Of a stretch of 64,000 nucleotides of DNA, positions 1 through 9,218 are shown piece by piece; positions within the stretch are counted from its first letter, which is position 1; the number at the start of each line of letters is the position of its first letter. The position numbers and the translations under genes were made by a program. The DNA is from GCA-002708315 sp963676635 (GTDB lineage Bacteria; Bacteroidota; Bacteroidia; Bacteroidales; F082), in contig OY781105.1 of assembly GCA_963676635.1 (NCBI GenBank), positions 1,488,001 through 1,552,000 on the forward strand, written 5' to 3'. The notes below the pieces were generated by a model that was given only the letters and a program-made list of their open reading frames with translations, was not told the DNA's origin and made no database searches.

Positions 1-7
1 TTACTTT

Positions 8-147
8 CACTTGTGTTGTTACCTACTCCCACTTGTGTCGTTATTATCTTCATAGGTATCATATTGGATTTTCATACGTATCAAACTGAGTTTTCATACG
101 TATGAAAATACTGATTTGTCTTTACAAAACAACTAACGTGTCAAGTG
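8..147. repeat. Array A: seven palindromic words at 22-bp spacing
   Basis: Word centres fall at 11.5 and 33.5 (both CACTTGTG), 55.5 (TCATAGGTATCA), 77.5 (TCATACGTATCA), 99.5 (TCATACGTATGA, perfect palindrome), 121.5 (TTTGT-CTTT-ACAAA) and 143.5 (GTCAAGTG). Every step is exactly 22 bp although the word changes. The array ends about 25 bp before the ATG of the decayed ORF at 173. It may extend left beyond the window. Function unknown; 22 bp is two helical turns, which would suit a row of dimeric DNA-binding proteins on one DNA face (inference). Confidence 0.7.
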
Positions 148-172
148 GAAATAGTCTTTAACAATCTGCCCC

Positions 173-406
173 ATGATTCACCCTTTTATCAAAATAAATG
201 ATGAAAAAAGACTAAATTTAAGAAATAACATCTTAAATACTCAGGCAAAAACAATGATTCGATATTTTATAACAACTGATAAGCCTATAAACAAACAACT
301 CTAAATTATAAAATCTCTTCTATTTGAAGTTTGTAAAAAACACCATCTTAATAACAATAAAAATTTATTAGAAACGTTAGAACTGGCACAAAAAGAAGGG
401 CAATAA
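173..406 (+). pseudogene. Possible decayed small gene with one in-frame stop
   Basis: Starting at ATG 173 one frame stays open for 77 codons except for a single TAA at 302-304. The conceptual product begins MIHPFIKINDEKRLNLRNN and ends LLETLELAQKEGQ before TAA 404-406. Its composition (charged, Leu-rich C-terminal helix) is protein-like, but I do not recognise a family. It could also be a 43-residue ORF ending at 302, or chance. Confidence 0.3.
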
Positions 407-411
407 AAAAA

Positions 412-443
412 CCCACCCCAGATCGAGCGATCGTTTGGGTGGG
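412..443 (-). terminator. Hairpin terminator facing the T9SS operon
   Basis: CCCACCC (412-418) pairs with GGGTGGG (437-443), with an inner GATCG/CGATC stem. Read on the minus strand the stem is followed by a run of seven T, the form of an intrinsic terminator. It lies about 200 bp past the end of the minus-strand T9SS operon (last gene ends at 648). Confidence 0.6.
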
Positions 444-647
444 CCCAATTATGAAAAACAAACAAAACAAGCACTGCAAATATAATATATAATTTTTATT
501 TGTCAATATTTTAACAATTTTTTTTGCTTAAAATTTTAGTTTTAATAAATGAAAGGCCTTTTTTAATGAAAAATATCAAAATGTTTTAAAAGGTCTGTAG
601 ACTATAATTAAGATATGTTACATTAAGTTTAAACTTAGGCACACTGG

Positions 648-1553
648 TTAATCAATAAATCTTGGGGAGTTATAAAAGGAAGGCTTTTTGCCAAATCGTG
701 CAGAAATTACTATTTCATGAACTCCGGAGTTATAATTAGCAAAACTTCCTGCACCCATATCATAAGAATACTGGACATTTAACACTTGTGTAAGCTGAGC
801 TCCTGCTCTGAAAATAAAAGAGGTTTGAGTGCGATAAGCAATACCAGCGTTAAATTTATCTTTAAGAAGCATATCTGCTGATATTCCATAACAATCTATT
901 GTGCCGCTTCTGAAATAATCAAGTCCACCAACAATATTAAGGTTCTCATACACATCGAACTCATAATCTGCATAAGCATGATTTTGAATAGGAATCTTGA
1001 AAATGGTTGAGTTACTATTAGATACAGTAATATGGTTGGATGCAAATCCAACACAAAAGCCTCTGAAAATATATTCTGCACCAAAATCAAAATCCGGTTG
1101 CAGCTTAGATTCATCAGATACAGGCATTTGCATTTCTGCTTCCTCAAAGCGCAGCTTCGAATAGTCGAACTTTCTCAAGTACAAGCCTGCACCCACTCCC
1201 AAAGATATGCTATGTCCGCCGCGAATATATATTCTATAAGCATAATCTATTTTCAGATTTTGTGTCAGGGTAGCACCCACCGACTGGTTAATAATATTCA
1301 CTGCAAGTCCCATGTTTTGCTTATTAATAAAGCCTGAAACATAAGCCCATTGCATATTGGGAGCATCATCAAAACCAATCCATTGCTGGTGGGCTCCAAG
1401 ATAGGCATTAATCATCCCGTTATTTTCAATGGCTGCAGGATTATGAGCCAGACGATTAATCTGATAATTATTGAATAGCAAGTCCGACTGCCCCATCATC
1501 AAACAAGGTATCGACAATACAAATAACAGAATAAGCATCAATAATTTCTTCAT
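648..1553 (-). CDS. PorP/SprF family type IX secretion membrane protein
   Basis: A 301-residue predicted outer-membrane beta-barrel. Residues 1-21 form a signal peptide ending near MMGQS, followed by the family-typical region with an HNPAA motif around residue 37 and alternating amphipathic strands. PorP/SprF proteins sit in the outer membrane and help deliver or anchor T9SS substrates, particularly large adhesins with type B sorting domains. It is the last gene of a three-gene operon, separated by one base from the OmpA-type gene upstream, which in turn is two bases from a type B adhesin. This adhesin-OmpA-PorP order is common in Bacteroidota and supports the assignment. Whether it is the housekeeping PorP or one of the many paralogues cannot be told here. 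Confidence 0.88.
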   Translation of the reverse strand: MKKLLMLILLFVLSIPCLMMGQSDLLFNNYQINRLAHNPAAIENNGMINAYLGAHQQWIGFDDAPNMQWAYVSGFINKQNMGLAVNIINQSVGATLTQNLKIDYAYRIYIRGGHSISLGVGAGLYLRKFDYSKLRFEEAEMQMPVSDESKLQPDFDFGAEYIFRGFCVGFASNHITVSNSNSTIFKIPIQNHAYADYEFDVYENLNIVGGLDYFRSGTIDCYGISADMLLKDKFNAGIAYRTQTSFIFRAGAQLTQVLNVQYSYDMGAGSFANYNSGVHEIVISARFGKKPSFYNSPRFID

Positions 1554-1554
1554 A

Positions 1555-4032
1555 TCACCTACCTCCTTCTATTTTAAGTGCCATAGACACAGGTATTTTC
1601 TCATTATCATAATAACAAACAATAAAACAATCAGAATAGCCCATTAGCCTGAGTTTCTTCAACAATTTGCGTGCATCAGAGAAATTATAACGTGCGCCCA
1701 CTTCATATTTAAACAAGCCAGCATCCTGAACTTCATAAACCTCAACATCCGGGATTTTCCTTTTTATATCACTGAAATCCTCATCTTTATCTCGTTTTCT
1801 TGAAGAAGACAAAAGCTGCAAATGGTATTCCAGATTACCTGATTCTGAAGAGACAGACCAAATACTAAAATCACTACCAGTTACCTGGAAAGTAGTTCTG
1901 CGGTTTGCCTGATGTTCATCTTCTGTACTTGCATTAGCAATCAGCAATCTGGATTCACCATAGCCAACAGCATTCAACCTGTTTCTATCAATACCCTTAT
2001 TAACAAGATAGTTAACAACAGCCGTTGCTCTTCTGGCAGATAGCTTCATGTTATACTCTGTATCACCCCTGGCATCAGTATGTGAACTAATTTGCACCAC
2101 AACATTCGGGGTTTCATTTAACATAGAAGCAAGTTTATCCAGCTCCTTCATTGAAGTCACACGTAAGGTAGCTTTGTTAAAATCATAGTAAATATCAGAC
2201 AAAACAAATTCTTTCTCCTTTTGTATCCTCAGAAGCTGAAAATCCATATCAAATCCTGAAGATTTCGAGAACACTTTTTCCTTCTTAACAACAGGAATCC
2301 TGCACTCTCTTGATTCAGAGAAATATCCCTCTTTACCTGTTTTAACAGAATAAACAGCATCAGGCTTGAGCTCCTTAAAAATATACATACCAGAGTTATC
2401 TGTATAGCAGAATGATGAATAGCCACCATCACTTTCAATTTCAACAAGGATATTATCCATAGGCAGTCCGGTCTCTTTGTCTGTAACAATCCCGCTTATA
2501 GCACAAGGGTACAGCTTTTTCACGAGGGCAAAATTCGCATAAACATTACTAAGCCCTGAAAGAACGTATATTTCATCATCAGTATTTATAACCTTCTCAT
2601 CCTGATAATAGCCAGGCTTACCAGCCACAATACGATATTTATCGAAGATGCTAAGCAAGTAGGAATAATACCCGCTGCTGTCTGTCATAACCGTATCACA
2701 CTCACCATAACTATCAATAACCACAATAGCGGCTCCTGCTACAGGCTTTTTATCCAGATGATGGACAACAACCCCTGACAAATTTATTTTAACAGGGAAG
2801 CCCTTAAAAGAGTATATATCATCACTGGTTTCAATGTCTCTGTTGGAACAGAAATAACCTCCACTGCCGTTTTTCTTAAGAAGAAGATTAAAGTCATCAG
2901 CAGCACTGTTAACAGGAAGTCCTACATTTACGGCTTCTATAAATTCTGTACCATTCTTAATACTGTAATACAAATCAAGGCCTCCAAAAGAAGATATATT
3001 GTTTGAGGCGAAGAACAACACTGTATCATTGTAAACAGACGGGAACATTTCATTGGCAGGAGTGTTAATATTCTCACCAAGATTAACAGGCACACCCCAT
3101 GATCCATCACCCTTTCTTTTAATCTTCCATATATCATTACCACCCATACCGCCCGGCATGTTCGAGGTAAAATACACTACAGTGCCATCATTACTAACAA
3201 AGGGATGTCCATAGCTATAATGCTGGTTCATAAACTCTGCCTTAACAGGTTTCGACCAGCCTTTAGATTCTGAATAATCTGAATAGTAGATGCCGCAACT
3301 ACCGGGTTTACCGGAGCAGACAGTCCAATAGCCGATTTTATTGACAGAATCATAGGAGAAAGTCCCGTCATTCTGTGGTGAGTTAATCTTGCTACTGAAC
3401 AATTTCAAAGAAGAGAACCCATCATCATCAGGATTAGCAAGAAATAAGTCAGAATACCCCTGCCCTGTTCTTCCATCAATACGGGAGCTACCAGATAACT
3501 GAGTTGATGTAATTACCATGGAATTCCCGAAATATCCTATTCCATAATCACTGTAATCACTTGAAAGAGAATTAACTTTATGAATATTATTATTCTGTTC
3601 TTCAATATTACTATTCAATATCTTTTTAACAGCATCAGTACGGAAGGCAATCTCGTAATCATCAGGCCATAACTCAGCTGCTTTCTTTAACACATCAAGG
3701 GCTTCCTTATAACGTTTTTCAACAAGCAACGACTGAGACCAGAAAATGTAACTCTCACTATCAGTATTATTATTACTTAAAGCATCCTCAAACCATCCTG
3801 AAGCATTAGAATAATCATTCATATTATAATATGCCAATGCTACTTTCAACGCAATCTCCTGCTTTAACTCCAACTCATCAGTCTTTCTCAAAGCCTTTTT
3901 ATAAAGCTTTACAGCACCGTAATAATCCCTCGACTCAAACAAATTATCTGCATCAGTAAGGTGTTTAGTCTGAGCACTAACTCCCTGTAACAATACAATT
4001 ACAATAAACAATATTAAAGTTACTCTACTCAT
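1555..4032 (-). CDS. PorE-like OmpA family protein with TPR, PD40 and SPOR-like tail
   Basis: An 825-residue periplasmic protein with a signal peptide (1-20). Domains in order: TPR-like helices (about 22-130); WD40-like PD40 beta-propeller repeats (about 155-400, e.g. GGMGGNDIWK and GGLDLYYS); two carboxypeptidase-regulatory-like beta domains (about 412-500 and 505-585); and an OmpA C-terminal domain (about 610-715) carrying the peptidoglycan-binding Asp and Arg in SHTDARGD...LSARRA. This TPR-PD40-CRD-OmpA order is that of PorE of the type IX system, which links the outer-membrane complex to peptidoglycan. The last 85 residues (LEYHLQLLSSS...) resemble a SPOR-type alpha/beta fold, which the PorE order I recall does not include. 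It lies between the adhesin and PorP genes with 1-2 base gaps, so the three are surely co-transcribed. Confidence 0.85.
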   Translation of the reverse strand: MSRVTLILFIVIVLLQGVSAQTKHLTDADNLFESRDYYGAVKLYKKALRKTDELELKQEIALKVALAYYNMNDYSNASGWFEDALSNNNTDSESYIFWSQSLLVEKRYKEALDVLKKAAELWPDDYEIAFRTDAVKKILNSNIEEQNNNIHKVNSLSSDYSDYGIGYFGNSMVITSTQLSGSSRIDGRTGQGYSDLFLANPDDDGFSSLKLFSSKINSPQNDGTFSYDSVNKIGYWTVCSGKPGSCGIYYSDYSESKGWSKPVKAEFMNQHYSYGHPFVSNDGTVVYFTSNMPGGMGGNDIWKIKRKGDGSWGVPVNLGENINTPANEMFPSVYNDTVLFFASNNISSFGGLDLYYSIKNGTEFIEAVNVGLPVNSAADDFNLLLKKNGSGGYFCSNRDIETSDDIYSFKGFPVKINLSGVVVHHLDKKPVAGAAIVVIDSYGECDTVMTDSSGYYSYLLSIFDKYRIVAGKPGYYQDEKVINTDDEIYVLSGLSNVYANFALVKKLYPCAISGIVTDKETGLPMDNILVEIESDGGYSSFCYTDNSGMYIFKELKPDAVYSVKTGKEGYFSESRECRIPVVKKEKVFSKSSGFDMDFQLLRIQKEKEFVLSDIYYDFNKATLRVTSMKELDKLASMLNETPNVVVQISSHTDARGDTEYNMKLSARRATAVVNYLVNKGIDRNRLNAVGYGESRLLIANASTEDEHQANRRTTFQVTGSDFSIWSVSSESGNLEYHLQLLSSSRKRDKDEDFSDIKRKIPDVEVYEVQDAGLFKYEVGARYNFSDARKLLKKLRLMGYSDCFIVCYYDNEKIPVSMALKIEGGR

Positions 4033-4034
4033 AT

Positions 4035-7000
4035 TTAATTTATTACTACAGTTACAGATCCTTTTATTGTATTAATTAAGCTACCATCCTGTCCGTAAAC
4101 ATGATGCACATAATAGTAAGTACCAGGAGTTACCAGCTTACCATTGTACTTACCATCCCATCCGTCACTACCATTATAAATCTCACTACCCCAGCTTGAG
4201 AACACCATTATTTCATAACCTTTCATAAATACATCATTAACACCATCACCATCAGGTGTAAAGGCATTGGGGCTATTTCCGGTAGATACAAATTCTGATT
4301 TTGTATCCTTACATCCATTATAATCTGTTCCTGTTACAGTAACAGAGTCTGACAGCACACCTGCATTCCCGTAATACCACGATCCTGAACTCCCTTCCTG
4401 TAACACGTTACCATCTATCTCAAATGTATAATCATATAAATTATCAGGATCACACACTATCATATCAGAGAAATCATCATTATACAAACTAATGACAGGA
4501 GGATCATTAACAACAACCTCATGTTGCGATACACTCACGCAGTTATGAGAGTTATAGCCTGTAACCATAAAAACATCTGTTGATTCAGGACTAACATTAA
4601 TTGAAGGTGTAGTAACAGCAGGCTCTGTATTCCATTGATAGTTCATCGCACCACTTGCTGTAAGAGATATTGTATCTCCTTTGCATAGCTCTCCGGGACC
4701 CGTTATCACTATATCAGGTTCATCAAAAAGTAAAAGAGAAGCCACGCCATCCATAGTATTGGAACATCCGGTTGCTTCATAACCAGCTATAACAGAATAA
4801 TATCCCGTACCGTCAAACCCGTCGAAACTCAATGGCATTCCAGTGCCTTGTTTAACAAATCCTGTTGATTCAGCATCTTTAAGGAGCTCATATTGCACAC
4901 CCGGTTGCGACGACTCAAGCAGTATTCCAAGTCTGGGATCATTCTCACAATATGTACCACCACCTAACAATGTAAACTTTTCCGGTAACGGATAAGCTTC
5001 AACATTAACAACACTGTCCATCATGCTTACACATCCATCATTATTAATTCCTGCAACCGAATAGTAACCTTCCGTAAGAAAGCTACCAAAGTTTATTTCA
5101 GCACCTGTTCCAGAGGTAAAATAACCCGTTGCCTGTGCATTTCTGTATAATGAATAAATAACTGATGGCTCTGAATCATCAAGAAGTATCTCTTTACCTG
5201 TGCCTCCAACACAATAACCGCCACCGCCAGTTAGTGCAAACTTCTGCGGTGCAGATCTCAACTCAATAATTGCAGTATCGATGGCAACATAATCACCATC
5301 AGCAACAGTAACAATATATTTCGTTGTCACTGAAGGACTGACATAAATAAACTGATCAGAGGAGACAATACCTTCAGGTTCAGATCTCCATGAATAACTA
5401 TAATTACCATCGCCACCTGAAGGCATAGCATAAATACTTATAAACTCACCCGGACAAATAACACTCTTGCTATATACAATCTCAACCCCCAAATCACCTC
5501 CGGTTACAAATACAATCATATTATCACTCTCGCCAACACATGATGTTTGATTATCAGTTACCTGAAGGCTGAACATAGTTGTTGTATGTAATGGAATCGT
5601 TGTTGCATCAGCATCATTAGGATTTATCAACATATCAGGAGGGCTCCATAAATAATCCACATCTCCGGGTGAACCTGAAGCACTACCATGTAAAGTTACG
5701 TTGCTACCAACATCAGTATATATATCAGAACCAGCATCTGCTATTGGCAACTGATTCTCTACAACAGTCACACTCCCGTCCATTTGTTGTGAACAACCCC
5801 CTTCCTGATTAACAGCCAATACTGAATAATCACCACCTGTGCTAATTATTCCAAAATCAACATCCGATCCGGTGCCTGCTACTATTGCCACAGTTTCATT
5901 GTCAGAATTAATTAAATAATAATCCACACCAGTTTGCGAACCATCCAAAGAAATATTTACTCCCTGCTCACCAGAACAAAACTGTCCACCCCCCTGAACA
6001 CTATATATAATAGGTACTGGCACAACCACTACTTTAACTGTGTCAGTGATAACCTCATTACCATCACTAACACTCACAATATATAATGTATTGCTTTCCG
6101 GATAAACAACCGGAAACTGTTCACCGGAATAAAAACCTTCGGGAACGGATGTCCATGAATATGTATAGAAACCACTACCACCAGTAGGAATAGCACTTAG
6201 AGTAACAGCAGAACCATAACAAACAGGATTAGGGCTGCCATTAACAATCACTGAAAAGGTTGTATCCTTAATATATACAATAACCGTGTCTTCAAGACTA
6301 ACACATCCTGTATTCAGATCACTTACATACAATCTGAACATCTCCGTTTGCTCCAGGTCATAGGTTGAAGTATTCTGTTCCATGGGATTCTCCAATAAAT
6401 ACTCCGGAAACCAGAAGAAATCATATGCCCCGCTGCCATTAGAAGCTGCCCCGTACATAAGTGCAGAACTTCCTGCAGGAATAATCTGATCATCCCCGGC
6501 ATCAGCAACAGGCCTTTCAATAATCCGGATCTCCACTTCCCCTGACATGTCAACTGTACAACCAGTTTCAATATTTGAAGCAGCAACTGTATAAACACCA
6601 GCCTGCTGCTGCATGCCAAAGCTGATTTCATAACCTGTTCCTGACATTACCTGGCCAGTTGCCATTGAATTGCAGTACAGAGAATATTCAACGCCGGATT
6701 CACTTCCGCTAATCATAACATCAGGCATCACATCACCATCACACACATCACCTCCACCAATAACCTCATATTGTTGTGGTAGTGGGTTTCTTATAATCTG
6801 AGCATAGCCAGCCATATCACTAATGCATGAAGTAAACTGATTATATCCTGTAATTGTATATACTCCCTCATCAATTTGTAACCCAAAGCTTAGCGCTGAT
6901 CCAGTACCATTAAGAACTTGTCCTGTTTGTATGTCATCACGAATAAGGTTATAAGATATACCTGACTGAGAACCATCCAGACCAACAACAAGGCCATCAT

Positions 7001-7691
7001 CGCCTTCACAATATTCACCACCGCCGGTAATAGTATATATAATAGGAGTAGGATCGACTACCAATGTTGCAGAAAGAGTAGTATCAGGACAACTAACATT
7101 ACGGATTACGCACCTGTATGACAAACCATTCATACCAAGGACAGTATAGATACTCAAATCAGGACTATCAGTACCTGAATAAAAGGCATCATCTACAAGA
7201 TTAAGCCATCCTGTACCATTAAACTCCTGCCATTGATACACAGTTCCGTTAACAGCTTCAGCTGAGAAATAAGCAATTTCATTTTTACAAACCCTTTCAT
7301 TCTCCGGATCAGCAGTAATAAAAGGAGGCTCATAAACACCCAGGGTTGCAGGGTGTGAAGTATCGCGAGCAGCTGATAAGTCTGATACAATGCATCTGTA
7401 CTGACTTCCATTCAAAGCCAGATTAGCATCAACGATTGTCAGATCAGGACTGTCCTCACCCTGCGCATAGGTAACAGATTCTGTAATATTATACCATCCT
7501 ACACCATCAAACTCCTGCCATTGATAGGTAGAAGTATTAACAGCAATTATACTAAACCCAGCTGATGATTCAACACAAACTGAAGTGTCCTGTGGTTGCG
7601 TAACAACAACGGGCTGTGCAAACACGTCAGGTATAATAACAAATATAAAGACAAGTATAACAATGCTGCTTATTCCCTTTTTTACAATCAT
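4035..7691 (-). CDS. Large secreted adhesin-like protein with T9SS type B sorting domain
   Basis: A 1218-residue exported protein: signal peptide 1-26, then two Ig-like segments (both with TYQWQEFDG or VYQWQEFNG signatures), followed by repeated beta modules each opening with a GGGxYC/GGGxFC phrase and PKD-like stretches (ADAGDD, ADAGSD). The C-terminus (about 1135-1218) contains NAFTPDGDGVND, FSSWGSEIYN and GWDGKYNG, the gliding-motility-associated/type B sorting domain recognised by the T9SS. Such proteins are secreted across the outer membrane and stay cell-surface associated with help from PorP/SprF partners, which fits the two downstream genes. The many Cys pairs in the modules suggest disulfides. 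The ligand is unknown. Confidence 0.85.
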   Translation of the reverse strand: MIVKKGISSIVILVFIFVIIPDVFAQPVVVTQPQDTSVCVESSAGFSIIAVNTSTYQWQEFDGVGWYNITESVTYAQGEDSPDLTIVDANLALNGSQYRCIVSDLSAARDTSHPATLGVYEPPFITADPENERVCKNEIAYFSAEAVNGTVYQWQEFNGTGWLNLVDDAFYSGTDSPDLSIYTVLGMNGLSYRCVIRNVSCPDTTLSATLVVDPTPIIYTITGGGEYCEGDDGLVVGLDGSQSGISYNLIRDDIQTGQVLNGTGSALSFGLQIDEGVYTITGYNQFTSCISDMAGYAQIIRNPLPQQYEVIGGGDVCDGDVMPDVMISGSESGVEYSLYCNSMATGQVMSGTGYEISFGMQQQAGVYTVAASNIETGCTVDMSGEVEIRIIERPVADAGDDQIIPAGSSALMYGAASNGSGAYDFFWFPEYLLENPMEQNTSTYDLEQTEMFRLYVSDLNTGCVSLEDTVIVYIKDTTFSVIVNGSPNPVCYGSAVTLSAIPTGGSGFYTYSWTSVPEGFYSGEQFPVVYPESNTLYIVSVSDGNEVITDTVKVVVVPVPIIYSVQGGGQFCSGEQGVNISLDGSQTGVDYYLINSDNETVAIVAGTGSDVDFGIISTGGDYSVLAVNQEGGCSQQMDGSVTVVENQLPIADAGSDIYTDVGSNVTLHGSASGSPGDVDYLWSPPDMLINPNDADATTIPLHTTTMFSLQVTDNQTSCVGESDNMIVFVTGGDLGVEIVYSKSVICPGEFISIYAMPSGGDGNYSYSWRSEPEGIVSSDQFIYVSPSVTTKYIVTVADGDYVAIDTAIIELRSAPQKFALTGGGGYCVGGTGKEILLDDSEPSVIYSLYRNAQATGYFTSGTGAEINFGSFLTEGYYSVAGINNDGCVSMMDSVVNVEAYPLPEKFTLLGGGTYCENDPRLGILLESSQPGVQYELLKDAESTGFVKQGTGMPLSFDGFDGTGYYSVIAGYEATGCSNTMDGVASLLLFDEPDIVITGPGELCKGDTISLTASGAMNYQWNTEPAVTTPSINVSPESTDVFMVTGYNSHNCVSVSQHEVVVNDPPVISLYNDDFSDMIVCDPDNLYDYTFEIDGNVLQEGSSGSWYYGNAGVLSDSVTVTGTDYNGCKDTKSEFVSTGNSPNAFTPDGDGVNDVFMKGYEIMVFSSWGSEIYNGSDGWDGKYNGKLVTPGTYYYVHHVYGQDGSLINTIKGSVTVVIN

Positions 7692-7856
7692 AACTTTACC
7701 AGGTTATTAACAGTATTAATAAAATTTAGCGGTTTTGATAATTGGGTAAAATTATATCGAATGAACTGTTTTAAGATCATTTTTATTAAAAGAAATAAAC
7801 AACTTTATGTTAAAAAGAAACAAGGCAAAAACTATGAAGCAATTTGATTATCAATA

Positions 7857-8642
7857 TTATAAAAGTTCGCTGTAGATATCCGGTCTTCGGTCGTTAAGCA
7901 CATGATTAAGGTCTGTTATCATTTTATTTCTTGTCATTTCAGGATCAATATCAGAAAATAATATTCCTGTTTCATGATCATTAAGCGATGCGACTATTTC
8001 ACCGGAAGGATTATACAAAGTAGTATTTCCGTTAAACACCAGTCCGTTATCCTTGCCTGTCCGGTTTGTTGTTGCAATAAATATTCTGTTGATTACTGCC
8101 TGAGCAGGCACAACTTTCCTTGCGTTCAGCGTAACAAGATTAGAAGGATGAGCAATAATATCAGCACCCTTCAAAGCTAAAATTCTCCATGCTTCAGGAA
8201 AAAGATAATCAAAACAAATAAGCATGCCTATTTTCACCCCCATATATTCCATTATAGGAAAGCCCACATTGCCAGGCTGGAATATATTCCTTTCATTCAT
8301 AAAAAGATGTGCTTTCCGATAATTACACATATTCCCTTTTGGATCAATAAATATGGAAGAGTTATAATAATTATCGCCATCAATTTCAAAATAACCACTT
8401 ATAATAGCAGCATTAAGTTTTACAGAGTACTCTTTAAGAAAGCTAATAAAATTATCATGATGATGATGGACTGCAAATAATTCTGCTCTTTCTTTGGTAA
8501 GAAAATTATATCCTGAATTAGCCAGCTCTGGCAAAACAATAATATCAGCGTCAGAACAATTATTCAGCAAACCTGATATCTGCTTTATATTATCTTCTTC
8601 TTTTCCAAGAACAGGATTTATCTGTAACTGGGCAACTTTCAT
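7857..8642 (-). CDS. Carbon-nitrogen hydrolase (nitrilase superfamily)
   Basis: A 261-residue cytoplasmic enzyme with the nitrilase-fold catalytic triad visible: Glu39 in VLPELANSGY, Lys110 in NYRKAHLF and Cys143 in GMLICFDYLFPEAWR. This superfamily hydrolyses nitriles, amides or N-carbamoyl groups; length and the CFDYLFPE motif fit an omega-amidase/Nit-like amidase more than a true nitrilase, but the substrate cannot be deduced. Its ATG directly abuts the stop of the TsaC gene upstream and the two are likely co-transcribed with the glycosyltransferase. No pathway partner is nearby. Confidence 0.85.
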   Translation of the reverse strand: MKVAQLQINPVLGKEEDNIKQISGLLNNCSDADIIVLPELANSGYNFLTKERAELFAVHHHHDNFISFLKEYSVKLNAAIISGYFEIDGDNYYNSSIFIDPKGNMCNYRKAHLFMNERNIFQPGNVGFPIMEYMGVKIGMLICFDYLFPEAWRILALKGADIIAHPSNLVTLNARKVVPAQAVINRIFIATTNRTGKDNGLVFNGNTTLYNPSGEIVASLNDHETGILFSDIDPEMTRNKMITDLNHVLNDRRPDIYSELL

Positions 8643-9212
8643 CTAATCACGTATTATTAAGAATGTACCATCAGCTTCAATCTTGATAATTGTTGAAGCC
8701 TTTACGGTATTAACATTATCACGCATTACCTCAACAACATGGTCCACACCATCTTTAATACCATCATCAATCTCGTCAAATGTTCTTGCAACGGGCTGAT
8801 TTGAAAAATTAGCCGATGTAGAGACAATAGGCTTCCCAAACCTTTTTATCACTTCCGAGCAATAAGGCCCGCTCACAACACGAACAGCAATTGTACCATC
8901 AGCAGCAATAATATTTTTAGAAAGATTACGCGCATCCGTATAAACAATTGTCAAAGGCGATTTAGAATTAGCAATCAGGTCATAAGCTATTGGAGGCACA
9001 ACCTTAACATACTTCTCAATCATTTCAATTGAGTCGACTAAAACAATCATAGCCTTATTCTCACTACGGCCTTTAAGTTTATAAATCTTTTGTATTGCTT
9101 TTGAATTTGTAGCATCACAACCAATCCCCCAAATTGTATCAGTGGGATAAAGTAGTACTTTTCCTTTTTTTAATAATTGTACCGATTTGTTAATTTCCGA
9201 TTCAATACTCAT
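8643..9212 (-). CDS. L-threonylcarbamoyladenylate synthase (TsaC/Sua5/YrdC family)
   Basis: A 189-residue YrdC-fold protein. It shows the ATP/threonine-binding signature LLYPTDTIWGIGCDATN near residues 19-35, the KxR-type basic patch KLKGRSENKAM, and a later PIVSTSANFSNQPVART segment. The enzyme condenses threonine, bicarbonate and ATP to threonylcarbamoyl-AMP for t6A37 modification of ANN-decoding tRNAs. Its length equals the single-domain TsaC form and lacks the Sua5 C-terminal domain. It is encoded between a GT9 gene (6-base gap) and a nitrilase gene (abutting). Confidence 0.92.
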   Translation of the reverse strand: MSIESEINKSVQLLKKGKVLLYPTDTIWGIGCDATNSKAIQKIYKLKGRSENKAMIVLVDSIEMIEKYVKVVPPIAYDLIANSKSPLTIVYTDARNLSKNIIAADGTIAVRVVSGPYCSEVIKRFGKPIVSTSANFSNQPVARTFDEIDDGIKDGVDHVVEVMRDNVNTVKASTIIKIEADGTFLIIRD

Positions 9213-9218
9213 AAAATA

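Noticed and set aside
8..147. CRISPR-like array
   Set aside because: Units are 22 bp in total with 8-14-bp palindromic words that change along the array; there are no constant repeats, unique spacers of usual size or cas genes.
7596..7847. Plus-strand ORF at the 5' end of the adhesin gene
   Set aside because: Overlaps the signal-peptide region of the adhesin on the other strand and has a low-complexity Lys/Asn-rich product.
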